Shown piece after piece: positions 17,970 through 26,722 of a DNA stretch of 64,000 bases. Within the stretch, counting starts at the first letter, position 1; each line of letters opens with the position of its first letter. This stretch comes from Dehalogenimonas sp. THU2 (GTDB taxonomy: Bacteria > Chloroflexota > Dehalococcoidia > Dehalococcoidales > Dehalococcoidaceae): NCBI RefSeq assembly GCF_039749495.1, contig NZ_JBDLLU010000012.1, positions 1 to 64,000 on the forward strand, in the 5' to 3' direction. Below the pieces are notes generated by a model that saw only the letters and a program-made list of their open reading frames with translations, was not told the DNA's origin and did no database searches. Made by a program: the position numbers and the translations under genes.

Positions 17970-17998
17970 AGTATAGCACAATCCATCGTGGGGGTAAA
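17970..17998 (-). promoter_or_regulatory. Candidate sigma70 promoter for rpsO
   Basis: On the minus strand TTTACC (17998-17993), exactly 17 bp, then TATACT (17975-17970), about 33 nt before the rpsO ATG. It would allow rpsO-pnp to be transcribed apart from nusA-infB. Confidence 0.6.
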
Positions 17999-18036
17999 AG
18001 ATGAATAGATTGTGTGTCTTTATTTTCAACGGCGGT

Positions 18037-18939
18037 TTACTCCGCGCTCTCAGCGCCCGGCTGGTGGGCGATAAAAACCTTCAGCCTCAATTCCTCACCG
18101 GCCGTGTCCGCCACGGCCAGGAGTTCCCCGTCCGTCCGGTAAAGCCGGTAGGCCTGTTTGCCTGTTAGCCGGGCTGACAATTCCTCGGTCACCACGCCGC
18201 AGATGACTTTAGCGGCGGCAGGTTCGTCAAGTTCAAGCGACGGCAGGGCTGCGAGCGCCGTATCGACGGGTAAAAGAACAGCGGCCAGGTCATCGGGGGA
18301 CGAGAGGTTGTCAAGGGGGATGGACTGTGTTATGTCAAATATGCCATAACGGGTGCGACGGAGACTCTTGAGGTGCGCCCCTACCCCCAGCCCTTGCCCC
18401 AGGTCATATGCCAGCGACCGGATGTAAGTGCCGCCGCCGCACTCCACGTCGATGGTGACCAGCGGTGAGGCGAAATCGACGAGAATCAGGCAGTGAATGG
18501 TGACCGGGCGGGCTTTTACTTCTACAGCTTCGCCGCGGCGGGCCATATCGTACATGGGGCGGCCGTTTTGCTTAAGGGCGCTGTAGATCGGCGGTACCTG
18601 CTCTATCTTACCCACAAATGATTTCAGGGCGGCTTCGACGGCACTCCGGTCGATATTTGAAGCATCGGCGCGCGCGGTGACAGCGCCTTCGGCGTCATAA
18701 GTATCGGTGGTCACGCCAAATTCGATAACGGCGCGGTAGGTCTTAGACACCTGGTGGAGGAATTCCACCGTCCGGGTAGCGCGCCCGATCGCCACCGGGA
18801 GCACCCCGGTAGCTAGTGGGTCCAGAGTGCCGGCGTGGCCGATGCGACAACGCCCGGTAAGTCTTTTCAAACGGGCGATGACCTGATAAGAGGTCATGCC
18901 GGGGGGTTTGTCTATGTTAAGCCAGCCGTTAAGACCCAT
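18037..18939 (-). CDS. truB: tRNA pseudouridine(55) synthase
   Basis: Makes pseudouridine 55 in the T-loop of tRNAs. The catalytic Asp40 lies in GHAGTLDPLATGVL, preceded by the NIDKPPGMTS motif. Later blocks (YDMARRGE, CGGGTYIRSLAYDLG) are standard. The length of 300 aa includes a C-terminal region after about residue 220 that is probably a small PUA-like or family-specific domain. It is separated from rbfA by 220 bp containing degenerate repeats, so the operon may be interrupted there. Confidence 0.95.
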   Translation of the reverse strand: MGLNGWLNIDKPPGMTSYQVIARLKRLTGRCRIGHAGTLDPLATGVLPVAIGRATRTVEFLHQVSKTYRAVIEFGVTTDTYDAEGAVTARADASNIDRSAVEAALKSFVGKIEQVPPIYSALKQNGRPMYDMARRGEAVEVKARPVTIHCLILVDFASPLVTIDVECGGGTYIRSLAYDLGQGLGVGAHLKSLRRTRYGIFDITQSIPLDNLSSPDDLAAVLLPVDTALAALPSLELDEPAAAKVICGVVTEELSARLTGKQAYRLYRTDGELLAVADTAGEELRLKVFIAHQPGAESAE

Positions 18940-18985
18940 TTTTCAAAATACTACCAATACTACAAATACCCGCCATCCCCCCGTT

Positions 18986-19028
18986 GTCTTTGTGAGCGGC
19001 AGCGAAGAATCTCAATGTTTTTGTTACC
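18986..19028. repeat. Dispersed repeat copy A (TGAGC-GCAGCGAA type)
   Basis: Shares GTC-TT--TGAGC-GCAGCGAA----CTCAATG----TTACC with 24443-24483, allowing a few mismatches and a 2-nt gap. It lies between rbfA and truB. Confidence 0.6.
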
Positions 19029-19159
19029 GATTTATTCAAGCCAATTCAGAGTCTCACGGATAGCCGAAACATGGAGTTGACCAAGATTTCGATCGAATCG
19101 AAAAAGACACCCTTTGGATTTTTGATATTTGGATTTGCTTAGATATTGGGTATTAGAAA

Positions 19160-19525
19160 TTAGGTATCGTTCGGCGGTTCCGGTGGCGGCTGGTTGGCAA
19201 CGTCAATAAGATGGCTGAGCCGCGCGCCGCGCTCAATGGAATCATCCCAGTAGAAGGCCAGTTCCGGGACATGCCGCAGGGTCAGAACCTTACCCAGTTC
19301 ACCCCTGAAATAGCTCTTGGCGCCGGTCAGAGCCTTCAATATCTCTTCTTTGTTCTCCGAGGTGGTCAGATGACTGACGTAGATCTTGGCGAACGTCAGG
19401 TCGGGAGCGGTTTCCACTGCGTTCACCGAAAGAAACTCAAAGCGGGGATCGCGCACATCACGCTGCATGATGCGGCTCATCTCCTCGCGGATCAGCTGGT
19501 TGACCCTTTCGACCCGGTGGCTCAA
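19160..19525 (-). CDS. rbfA: Ribosome-binding factor A
   Basis: A 30S maturation factor that helps process the 16S rRNA 5' end. It has the KH-like fold signature: the N-terminal [25 protein letters not shown], then the YVSHL strand and the C-terminal [17 protein letters not shown]. The product is 121 aa. Its ATG overlaps the end of infB by 4 nt, consistent with coupled translation. Confidence 0.95.
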   Translation of the reverse strand: MSHRVERVNQLIREEMSRIMQRDVRDPRFEFLSVNAVETAPDLTFAKIYVSHLTTSENKEEILKALTGAKSYFRGELGKVLTLRHVPELAFYWDDSIERGARLSHLIDVANQPPPEPPNDT

Positions 19526-21291
19526 GCGCTTTTCTCCTTGCGGATGAACTCAAGCACGTCGCCCACCTGGAATTCGTTGAATGTCTCCAACCCAACGCCG
19601 CCTTCGAATCCCGCCAGGACCTCGCGGACATCGTCCTTGAAGCGGCGCAGCGAAATCATGGGACTCTCCGCCAGCGCTTCACCGCCGCGCATCACCCGGA
19701 CGCGGGCGCCGCGGGCGGCTTTGCCCTCAAGGACGTATATGCCGGCCACGTTGGCCTTTTTACCCGCGGAGAAGACAGCACGCACCTCGGCGCGGCCTTC
19801 GATGATCTCCTTGATCTCGGGTTCGATCAGACCCTTCAAAGCCTTGTCGACTTCCTCGATCAGCTTGTAGATGATGTCGTAATGCCGGACGTCGATTTTC
19901 TCAGCGTCGGCCAGGCGCTGAGCGCCGGATTCGATGCCGGTGGAGAACCCGATGACCAGGCCGTGTGAGGCGATGGCCAGCATGATGTCGTTCTCAGTGA
20001 CGTTGCCGGTGCCGGAGTGAATGATGTGGACGGTCAGGTTCTCAGTCGCCAGTTTCTCCAGCGAGGTGCGGATGGGTTCGATACTGCCCTGGACGTCCGT
20101 TTTCAAAATGATGTTGAGCTCTTTGACCTTGCCGGAGGCGATCTGGTCATGGAGGCTGGCCAGGCTGACGGTAGCCGGCTTCTTAGCCGTCCTCTCGGAA
20201 AGCAACTGGCGCGCCTGCCGCTCGTTGACGGCTACGGAAAGAGTATCGCCGACGCCGGGTACCGCCGGGAGGCCCAGGATGGCGGCCGGGGTGGAGGGTT
20301 CGGCCTTGCGGATCTGCTTGCCCTGGTCATTGAACATGGCCTTGACCTTGCCGAAGATGTCGCCAACCACCACGATATCGCCCACCTTAAGGGTGCCGTT
20401 CTGCACCAGGACGGTGGCCATGGCGCCGCGATTCTTGTCCATCTCGGCCTCGATGACCACGCCGGTGGCGGAAGCGTTGGGGTCCGCGTGCAGGTCCTCG
20501 ATCTCGGCTACCAGCAGCACGTTCTCCAGAAGATCGTCGATGCCGATGCGTTCCTTGGCGGAAGTGCCGACGGCGATGGTATCGCCGCCCCATTCTTCGA
20601 TCACCAGACCCTGATCTGCTAGTTGCTGCTTGACGCGGTCGGCGTTGACGCCGGGCTTATCTATCTTATTGATGGCCACGATGATGGGCACACCGGCGGC
20701 GCGGGCGTGGTCGATGGCCTCCAGCGTCTGGGGCATTATGCCGTCGTCGGCGGCCACCACCAGGATGGTGATATCGGTAGCGCGGGCGCCCCGGGCGCGC
20801 ATGGCGGTAAAGGCCTCGTGGCCGGGGGTGTCGAGGAAGGTGATCTTCTGGCCCTTGATCTCCACCTGGTAGGCTCCGATGTGCTGGGTAATGCCGCCGG
20901 CTTCGCTCTCCATGACATGAGTCTGGCGGATGGCGTCCAGGAGGCGCGTCTTACCGTGGTCGACGTGGCCCATGATGGTCACTACCGGCGGCCGCAGCGG
21001 CAGGTTTTTGAGTTCTTCCTGTTCCGGCCTCTTGCGCTTCAGCGCGGCAGACCGGACCGCCTGAGGCCGGGCTTCAATGCCAAAATCAGCGGCCAGTTTA
21101 GCCGCCGCTTCAAAATCTATCACTTCGTTGATGTTGGCCATCATGCCGTTACGCATGAGCTGCTTGATGACCTCGATGGGATGCTGCCGGAGGGTAGCGG
21201 ACAATTGCCTGACGCTGATAGCCGGAGGCAGCTCCACTACCGGTCGGGCGGGCGCCGTATTGGTTGAACTGTCTCTTTTTTCTTCAGACAC
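19522..21291 (-). CDS. infB: Translation initiation factor IF-2
   Basis: A GTPase that brings fMet-tRNA to the 30S subunit. G1 is GHVDHGKT (108-115), followed by DTPGHEAF and NKID. The domain order is a short N-terminal IF2-N region ([22 protein letters not shown]), G domain, and domains II-IV. At 589 aa it is much shorter than the 890-aa E. coli protein because the long N-terminal extension is missing; short forms are common outside Proteobacteria. It overlaps ylxR by 8 nt upstream (counting to the infB start) and rbfA by 4 nt downstream. Confidence 0.96.
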   Translation of the reverse strand: MSEEKRDSSTNTAPARPVVELPPAISVRQLSATLRQHPIEVIKQLMRNGMMANINEVIDFEAAAKLAADFGIEARPQAVRSAALKRKRPEQEELKNLPLRPPVVTIMGHVDHGKTRLLDAIRQTHVMESEAGGITQHIGAYQVEIKGQKITFLDTPGHEAFTAMRARGARATDITILVVAADDGIMPQTLEAIDHARAAGVPIIVAINKIDKPGVNADRVKQQLADQGLVIEEWGGDTIAVGTSAKERIGIDDLLENVLLVAEIEDLHADPNASATGVVIEAEMDKNRGAMATVLVQNGTLKVGDIVVVGDIFGKVKAMFNDQGKQIRKAEPSTPAAILGLPAVPGVGDTLSVAVNERQARQLLSERTAKKPATVSLASLHDQIASGKVKELNIILKTDVQGSIEPIRTSLEKLATENLTVHIIHSGTGNVTENDIMLAIASHGLVIGFSTGIESGAQRLADAEKIDVRHYDIIYKLIEEVDKALKGLIEPEIKEIIEGRAEVRAVFSAGKKANVAGIYVLEGKAARGARVRVMRGGEALAESPMISLRRFKDDVREVLAGFEGGVGLETFNEFQVGDVLEFIRKEKSA

Positions 21292-21574
21292 TTGACTGCT
21301 CCTTAATGATTTCGCTGATGGCCGCCTTCAGTGCCTCCCTGTCCTCTTTGGCGAGTTTGACCTTCAAGACGTGTTCCAGTTGATTGCCTTTGACGGCGGC
21401 GGCGAGACAAGCGGTTTCACGGCACAGATAAGCGCCGCGACCGGACGCCCTGCCGGTGGGGTCTGTCATCACCCGGCCTTCCGGGGTGCGTACGACACGC
21501 AGGAGACCTCGTTTGCCGCCGACGGTCCGGCAGGCGACACAGGTGCGCTGGGGTGTTCTCTTAGAAGTAGTCAT
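21284..21574 (-). CDS. ylxR: YlxR (DUF448) family RNA-binding protein
   Basis: A small protein of the nusA-infB operon. The family signature is clear: RTCVACR near the N-terminus, then [11 protein letters not shown]. Family members are basic, probably bind RNA, and in some bacteria influence transcription or RNase P; the exact role here is unknown. I chose the ATG at 21574; the GTG codon just before it (21577) is an alternative. The start lies inside the nusA 3' end and the stop inside the infB 5' end. Confidence 0.93.
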   Translation of the reverse strand: MTTSKRTPQRTCVACRTVGGKRGLLRVVRTPEGRVMTDPTGRASGRGAYLCRETACLAAAVKGNQLEHVLKVKLAKEDREALKAAISEIIKEQSSV

Positions 21575-23060
21575 CACCTAGATCGAATTCACCGGCGCCA
21601 CCGCTGCGTTTCTTCTTGCCCCGGCTGCCATCATCGGTTTCCCTGCCGCCCCGGCGTTTCTTCTTTTCCGCGCGCTCTGCGGCACGTCCGAGGATATCCT
21701 CGGCAAAGCGGACGCCGGATTTACTTTCGGCCGGGGTCTGCGGAACCCGTTCCGCCATATCGAGCGAGAGCTTGAGACCGGCTTCCTCGGGTACCGGCGG
21801 TGCGGCCTGGGGCACGCTGACCAGCACCGGTTCCAGTGTCTCCGGCGGCAGTTCCGGCAGCTTCTCGACGGCTTTTTCCGCGGGTTTCTCCACCGGTTTG
21901 GCGGCAGGTTTCTGCGGCGCTTTCTCCGGGGCCGGTTCAACCGGCTTCTCCACCGCTTTTTCCGGCGCTTTCACTACTTCCACAACAGGAACCGCGACCT
22001 GAGGCGCTGGCGCTGGATGGGCGGCTTCATAATCTGAAATACTCTTAATATCGATGCGCCAACCGGTCAGTTTGACTGCCAGGCGAACGTTCTGTCCTTC
22101 TTTGCCGATAGCCAGACTCTGCTGCCGGTCCGGGATGATCGCCGTGGCCGATTTCTCAGCTTCGTTGACGATGACCCTGGCGACCTGAGCCGGGCTCAAG
22201 GCGTTGGCGATAAGGATAGCCGGATCGGCGTTCCAGGCAACGACATCGATCTTTTCACCATTCAGCTCGCTGACGATGTTCTGAATCCGGATGCCGCGCA
22301 AGCCGACGCAGCAGCCCACCGGATCGATCCCCGTCTGGCGGGCGGCCACGGCGACCTTGGAGCGGGCGCCGGCTTCCCGGGCAACCGATTTGATCTCCAC
22401 CATGCCGGAATATATCTCCGGGATCTCCATCTCGAAAAGGCGGCGCAACAGGCCGGGATGAGAGCGGGAAACGACAACCACCGCCCCCTTGACCGTCTTG
22501 GCCACCTCTACCAGGTAGACCTTGAGGCGCTGGCCGGGACGGTAGCGTTCCGTGTGAACCTGTTCCGACGGCGGCATGACCGCTTCGGCGCGTCCCAGGT
22601 CGATTACGACCTGCTTGGGATCCGCGCGCTGGATCAGGCCGGAAACTATATCTCCGGCTTTACCCGCGTATTCATCGACGATGGCGGTGTTTTCGGCCTC
22701 ATGCAAGCGTTGCAGGATGACCTGTTTGGCCGTTTGCGCAGCAATGCGGCCGGCGTCATGGGGCGTATCCTCGACGATCACCGGTTCGCCCAGTTGAATG
22801 CTGGGCTGGAGGCGCCGGGCTTCGGGCAGGGTTATTTCGGTGCGCGGATCGTTTACCTTCTCCACGACCGTTTTCTCCGCCCAGACCCGCACCCGGCCGG
22901 TTTGATGATCGATCTTGGCCTGAATGTTCTGATTGGGGGCAAAACTCTCTTTACGGTAAGCGGAGACAAGCGCCGCTTCCACCGCCGCCAGAACCACCTC
23001 TTTGGAGAGGTTTTTCTCGGCGGAGAGTTGAGTGATAGCGAGCAAAAAGTCGCTTTTCAT
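21561..23060 (-). CDS. nusA: Transcription termination/antitermination factor NusA, with a long Pro/Lys/Glu-rich tail
   Basis: Binds RNA polymerase and modulates pausing, termination and antitermination. An N-terminal polymerase-binding domain is followed by S1 ([18 protein letters not shown]) and KH domains ([37 protein letters not shown]), ending near residue 345. The remaining 150 residues are unusual: about 50 residues of repeated PEK/VEK/AEKP units, then an acidic-basic low-complexity stretch ([16 protein letters not shown]) and a terminal acidic tip. rimP, usually upstream, is absent. Expression is probably controlled from the promoter and hairpin in the 23.10-23.18 kb leader. Confidence 0.95.
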   Translation of the reverse strand: MKSDFLLAITQLSAEKNLSKEVVLAAVEAALVSAYRKESFAPNQNIQAKIDHQTGRVRVWAEKTVVEKVNDPRTEITLPEARRLQPSIQLGEPVIVEDTPHDAGRIAAQTAKQVILQRLHEAENTAIVDEYAGKAGDIVSGLIQRADPKQVVIDLGRAEAVMPPSEQVHTERYRPGQRLKVYLVEVAKTVKGAVVVVSRSHPGLLRRLFEMEIPEIYSGMVEIKSVAREAGARSKVAVAARQTGIDPVGCCVGLRGIRIQNIVSELNGEKIDVVAWNADPAILIANALSPAQVARVIVNEAEKSATAIIPDRQQSLAIGKEGQNVRLAVKLTGWRIDIKSISDYEAAHPAPAPQVAVPVVEVVKAPEKAVEKPVEPAPEKAPQKPAAKPVEKPAEKAVEKLPELPPETLEPVLVSVPQAAPPVPEEAGLKLSLDMAERVPQTPAESKSGVRFAEDILGRAAERAEKKKRRGGRETDDGSRGKKKRSGGAGEFDLGDDYF

Positions 23061-23097
23061 CTCGTTTTTGCTCCCTCCTTCAATTATTCCTTACAAT

Positions 23098-23122
23098 AAA
23101 AAAGTGGGATTTCAACCCACTT
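23098..23122 (-). terminator. Terminator-like hairpin in the nusA leader
   Basis: On the minus strand AAGTGGG (23122-23116) and CCCACTT (23108-23102) pair around a 7-nt loop, followed by a U-run. The divergent gene on the plus strand starts at 23271, so there is no upstream minus-strand gene to terminate. The hairpin lies between the nusA promoter and the nusA start and may be an attenuator. Confidence 0.7.
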
Positions 23123-23148
23123 CACAGGTTCTCTTCAACTAACAAAAC

Positions 23149-23177
23149 AGTATATCACGCCGATTAGCCTTTTGCAA
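23149..23177 (-). promoter_or_regulatory. Sigma70-type promoter for the nusA operon
   Basis: On the minus strand TTGCAA (23177-23172), exactly 17 bp, then TATACT (23154-23149). Transcription would start near 23142, about 80 nt before the nusA ATG and about 20 nt before the leader hairpin. Confidence 0.65.
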
Positions 23178-23198
23178 TAGGTATCACTCCTATATAAT
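23172..23198 (+). promoter_or_regulatory. Divergent promoter toward the M28 peptidase
   Basis: A perfect -10, TATAAT (23193-23198), faces the peptidase gene. TTGCAA at 23172-23177 is a palindrome and could serve as -35 on this strand too, at a short 15-bp spacing. Confidence 0.45.
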
Positions 23199-23270
23199 GC
23201 GTCATAGCCGCCATTCCGGAACGCCTTTCGGCGTCCTTTTGATGTCGAATCTGCTAAGGAGAGCTGATCG

Positions 23271-23726
23271 ATGGAACGACATATCCTGGCAGGTAAAGCA
23301 CATACCTATATAGACTCCATCTGCGCACCACCTCACCGGCGTACCGGTTCCGGCGGCAACCGGACCACCGTCGAGTTCTTTACCAAAACGATCGGTCAAT
23401 GGGGTTATGCCACTGATACGACGCCGTTCCCCTGCCTGGATCACGAAACCGGAGCCGTTTCTCTCGCTCGCGAGGAACATGATTTTGAAGTTTTCATCAG
23501 CCCTTTCTCGCTGGCTGCCGATGTCGAAGCGCACCTGGTGGCGATCTCGACGGTAGAAGAACTAGCAGGTTGCGAGTGTCGCGACAAGATACTGCTCCTC
23601 AATGGCGCCATCGCCGCCGAGCAGTTGATGCCTAAAAACTTCACTTTCTATAACCCTGAGCACCATCAGCAAATCTACACCCTGCTGGAGGATAAACGGC
23701 CGGGGCGCTCTACCCGTTCCCCATGA
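23271..23726 (+). pseudogene. M28-family aminopeptidase, N-terminal fragment (frameshifted)
   Basis: The first 145 or so residues look like the lead and inserted PA-type region of an M28 aminopeptidase (ERHILAGKAHTYIDSI, RRTGSGGNRTTVEFF). The frame then runs off into RPGRSTRSP and stops at 23726. The next frame, read back from 23723 without needing its ATG, continues naturally as GALYPFPMIEDGDFD, so a single-base indel near 23695-23712 has split one gene into two. A TGA/ATG overlap at the junction might still allow some coupled expression of the second part. It is either a true frameshift, a programmed one, or an assembly error. Confidence 0.75.
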
Positions 23727-24433
23727 TCGAGGACGGGGATTTCGACATTCCCTCGGTTTATTGTGCCGACACTACCGGCGAGGCCATCGCGCGTCACGGC
23801 GGCGAGGTATTTCATTTGAAAGTCGAGGCCAGCCGCATCCCTTCAGCGGCTTCGAACGTCATCGCCCGGAAAAACCCCGGCACGGCGGCGAAAGTAGTCG
23901 TTTGCGCCCACATAGATACCAAGGAAACCACCCCCGGCGCCATCGATAACGCCTCAGGGATCGCGACGCTGCTGCTCCTGGCCGAGTTGATGAAAGACTA
24001 CGAGGGACCTCTGGGGATCGAGATCACAGCCATCAACGGTGAAGACAATTACAGCGCCGGCGGCGAGATGGACTATCTGCGGCGCTACAGCGACCGGCTG
24101 CCTGAGGGTTTATTCGCCGTCAACATCGACGCCGCCGGTTACATCGAGGGAAAAACCTGCCTTTCCTTTTATAACCTGCCGCCGGGCATCGAGGCGAAAG
24201 CACGGGAGGTTATCGAGTCAAATCCGGGCCTGATGGAAGGTTTCCAATGGTACCAGAGCGACCACATGGTCTTCGTCCAAGCCGGTCGCCCCGCCATAGC
24301 CGTTACCTCGGATAAATTCGTAGAACTGAGCGCCACGATCACCCATACGCCTAAAGACACCGTGGACATCGTCGACACCGGCAAACTGGTCGAACTGGCC
24401 GCGGCGCTCAACACCCTGATCCGAACCCTGTAA
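23723..24433 (+). pseudogene. M28-family aminopeptidase, catalytic C-terminal fragment
   Basis: This part holds the whole zinc-peptidase core. The expected metal ligands and catalytic residues are visible: His63 in CAHIDTKE, Asp75 in GAIDNAS, Glu107 in NGEDN, Asp136 in NIDAAGY and His208 in ITHTPKDTVD. The protein would cut N-terminal amino acids or dipeptides from peptides. The core is intact, so the fragment could be active if translated from the ATG at 23723, which overlaps the stop of the N-terminal piece. No signal peptide is seen on either piece. Confidence 0.75.
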
Positions 24434-24718
24434 CCACCAACCGTCATTATGAGCCGCAGCGAAATGAACTCAATGCCGTTACCAACTCACAACGCATGGT
24501 CGCTATCCTACCCTTTTCACGGTTAACGTCCCGCCCCGCCCCAGTATCAATTATTGCCCCCTTGTTATTAGTATTTGTAACTTTAGTCATATTATCATCC
24601 ACGCGAATAGTGTATATTATGTCATGTAAGGTCAGACCACCAGGCGCAGCCAATGCAGAGGGTTGGCTCGCCAGCGTTACGGCCGGACCTAATAACACAA
24701 CCTCGTGAAGGTATTAAA
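24434..24718. other. Upstream region of rdhA
   Basis: 285 bp without a gene. It begins with copy B of a dispersed repeat (24443-24483), then turns AT-rich around 24545-24620, with a possible -10 TATATT at 24613-24618 but no good -35. I see no clear regulator-binding palindrome. Confidence 0.5.
24443..24483. repeat. Dispersed repeat copy B (TGAGC-GCAGCGAA type)
   Basis: Second copy of the element at 18986-19028, here directly after the peptidase stop codon and upstream of rdhA. Confidence 0.6.
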
Positions 24719-26101
24719 ATGAAAACCTATCACACTACCGTAACCCGCCGCGATTTCATGAAGGCTTTAGGCCTGACGGGCGCCGGCCTCACCGCCGCCG
24801 CCACCGTCCCCTCTTTCGTCGATCTCGATGACGCCATCTCCCAGGGCGCCGTTAAACGCCCCTGGTGGGCTCGCACCGTCGAAACCCCCACCACCGAAGT
24901 TGACTGGCCTAATATGAAGAAGTTCTCCGAGGGCAACACCATGCGCGGCAGCGCCGCCAAATACATGCCCACCTATATCGACCAGGCCGAAACCGAACGC
25001 CGTGCAGCCTTGAAAAAAGAGGTCGAGGACGGCTACAAGGCCGACAAGAAAGCCGGTTACACTGTACGCGATTATGCGTTCAGTGGCTCCGCTGGCCAAG
25101 GCGCTGTCTCCAATTCGTTTATGGGCCCCATGAAGGCCAAGACCCCGCAGCAACTGGGTGTGGCCCCGTGGGAAGGCACCAAGGAAGAGAACGCCGCAAT
25201 GTTGCGCACCGTTCTGCGCTTCTTCGGCGCCATGAGCGTCGGTTTCACAGAGCTCCATGAAGACACCACCATGAAACTGATGTACGAGAAAGGCCCTGGT
25301 AACAAACAGGAGTATATCTTCGCCGATGTCGATGAGCCGTCGGAGACGGCCACCGAACAGATCTTCCCCAGGAAGTGTCGCTGGGTAGTCACTATCGTCA
25401 ATCAGGAGAGTCAGGAATTGTGGAAACGCAACCCCACTCCCCTCCAGGTGCAGATCCGCTACTCCCGCGCCCAGAACATCCAGGAGCAGTTCCAGGAGTT
25501 CATGCGCTCGCTCGGTTACCTCGCCCTGTCAGAGGGCGGTAACGGCACCGGTATCGCTCCGGCCTTCGGCGTCATGTCCGGCTTGGGCGAAATGGGCCGC
25601 ATGAACCGCATGATCACCACCGAGTACGGCCCGACGGTCGGTATCTTCCGCTACGTCACCGACATGCCGCTGCCCGATGAAAAACCGATCGACGCCGGCT
25701 TCCTGCGCTTCTGCAAGACCTGTATGAAATGCGCCGATGCCTGCGGTGAGGGCGCCATCTCCTTTGAGAAGGAACCCTACTGGGAAGTCGTCGGCGGCTG
25801 GAACAACCCGGGTCACCGGGCCTGGTTCGAGGATTCACGCAAGTGCCGCGCCTACAAGATGCTGCCTGACTCCTGCAACGCCGGCAAATGTCTGTCGGTC
25901 TGCACCTTCACAAAATACGAAAAGGCAGGCGTTCATGGGCTAGTGAAGGCCGTCTCTTCAACCACCCCGGTCTTCAATGGATTCTTCCGCAACATGGACG
26001 ACATCTTTTACCATGATGGTCTGAAGGACCCGGCTACCTTCTGGGAGACGCCGGTACCGGTGTACGGCATCGACGGTTCGATCGGCCTGAACACTCAGTA
26101 A
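24719..26101 (+). CDS. rdhA: Reductive dehalogenase catalytic subunit homologue
   Basis: A predicted corrinoid/Fe-S enzyme of organohalide respiration, exported by the Tat system. The N-terminus carries RRDFMK (residues 10-15) followed by a hydrophobic stretch. I chose the ATG at 24719, after GAAGG, over an upstream in-frame start because it puts the Tat motif at the usual distance. Two ferredoxin-like clusters lie near the C-terminus: C332-C335-C338-C342 (CX2CX2CX3C) and C376, C386, C391, C395 (CX9CX4CX3C). The proline that usually follows the last cysteine is Gly in the first and Thr in the second. At 460 aa it is of normal size. No rdhB anchor gene or adjacent two-component or MarR regulator is present. 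The substrate cannot be predicted. Confidence 0.9.
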   Translation: MKTYHTTVTRRDFMKALGLTGAGLTAAATVPSFVDLDDAISQGAVKRPWWARTVETPTTEVDWPNMKKFSEGNTMRGSAAKYMPTYIDQAETERRAALKKEVEDGYKADKKAGYTVRDYAFSGSAGQGAVSNSFMGPMKAKTPQQLGVAPWEGTKEENAAMLRTVLRFFGAMSVGFTELHEDTTMKLMYEKGPGNKQEYIFADVDEPSETATEQIFPRKCRWVVTIVNQESQELWKRNPTPLQVQIRYSRAQNIQEQFQEFMRSLGYLALSEGGNGTGIAPAFGVMSGLGEMGRMNRMITTEYGPTVGIFRYVTDMPLPDEKPIDAGFLRFCKTCMKCADACGEGAISFEKEPYWEVVGGWNNPGHRAWFEDSRKCRAYKMLPDSCNAGKCLSVCTFTKYEKAGVHGLVKAVSSTTPVFNGFFRNMDDIFYHDGLKDPATFWETPVPVYGIDGSIGLNTQ

Positions 26102-26121
26102 ACCGCGACAACCAGAGCTTC

Positions 26122-26152
26122 AAGGGAGGGGGGAATTCCCCCCTCCCTTTTT
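26122..26152 (+). terminator. Strong terminator after rdhA
   Basis: A perfect 12-bp stem AAGGGAGGGGGG/CCCCCCTCCCTT with an AATT loop and a T-run. It isolates rdhA from the arsenic-type operon. Confidence 0.93.
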
Positions 26153-26214
26153 GTATTCCTACCGCATCAAGAATCAGATTATTCGAACTTCAGAGCCAGG
26201 CCCGCGCTCTCCCG

Positions 26215-26264
26215 TTGACTTGGAAATCGATCTTGCTTTATAATATATGCGTATATGCGCATAT
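26215..26264 (+). promoter_or_regulatory. ars operon promoter and probable ArsR operator
   Basis: TTGACT (26215-26220), an 18-bp spacer and a perfect TATAAT (26239-26244). Immediately downstream, ATATGCGCATAT (26253-26264) is a perfect 12-bp palindrome that includes the arsR ATG, preceded by a partial extra copy ATATGCG. Its position over the start site suits repression by the ArsR protein. Confidence 0.65.
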
Positions 26265-26722
26265 TAGACAATAACCCTGACCGCCTGGCCGATCTAATGA
26301 AGGCGTTATCCGACGCCACCCGGCTGCGCATCCTGAACCTGCTCATCGAGCGCGAATGCTGCGTCTGCGAGGTCATGCAGGCGCTTTCCATTTCCCAGAC
26401 CCGTGCCTCTCGTAACCTGTCGCAGCTCTATGACGCCGGATTACTGGCGCAGCGGCGGGAGGGGTTATGGACTATCTACTATCTGTCGCCGGAGGCCGCC
26501 GCGGACCACCGCGGTCTCATCATTCAGGCCGTCGAAGAAGCGCTTAAGGACAATGACCAGGCGGCTGCCGACCGCCGCCGCCTGCGTGAGAGCGCGCGCC
26601 TCTGCCCACCGGCCGATCTGCCGGGGCTGGGTACATCGAACCATCCCGACATCGAAGAACCCGCCTGCCCGGTATCCTCCGGAACTGATTCCGGACAGGC
26701 GTCAATTAAAGGAGTAATTTGA
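26255..26722 (+). CDS. arsR: ArsR/SmtB-family metalloregulator
   Basis: A winged-helix repressor that normally leaves DNA when it binds As(III) or another thiophilic metal. The core is clear: LSDATRLRILNLL, then ECCVCEV (Cys35, Cys36, Cys38), which matches the ELCVCDL metal-site motif, and SQTRASRNLSQL as the recognition helix. The C-terminus has two further cysteines and a disordered tail; 155 aa is longer than usual. The ATG lies only about a dozen bases after the -10, so the message is nearly leaderless. The stop overlaps the next gene by 4 nt. Confidence 0.92.
   Translation: MRILDNNPDRLADLMKALSDATRLRILNLLIERECCVCEVMQALSISQTRASRNLSQLYDAGLLAQRREGLWTIYYLSPEAAADHRGLIIQAVEEALKDNDQAAADRRRLRESARLCPPADLPGLGTSNHPDIEEPACPVSSGTDSGQASIKGVI

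Noticed and set aside
23271-23780. Second selenocysteine site at the TGA ending the first peptidase fragment
   Set aside because: Reading through that TGA gives a translation unlike any peptidase, and the true continuation is in another frame, so it is a frameshift and not Sec.
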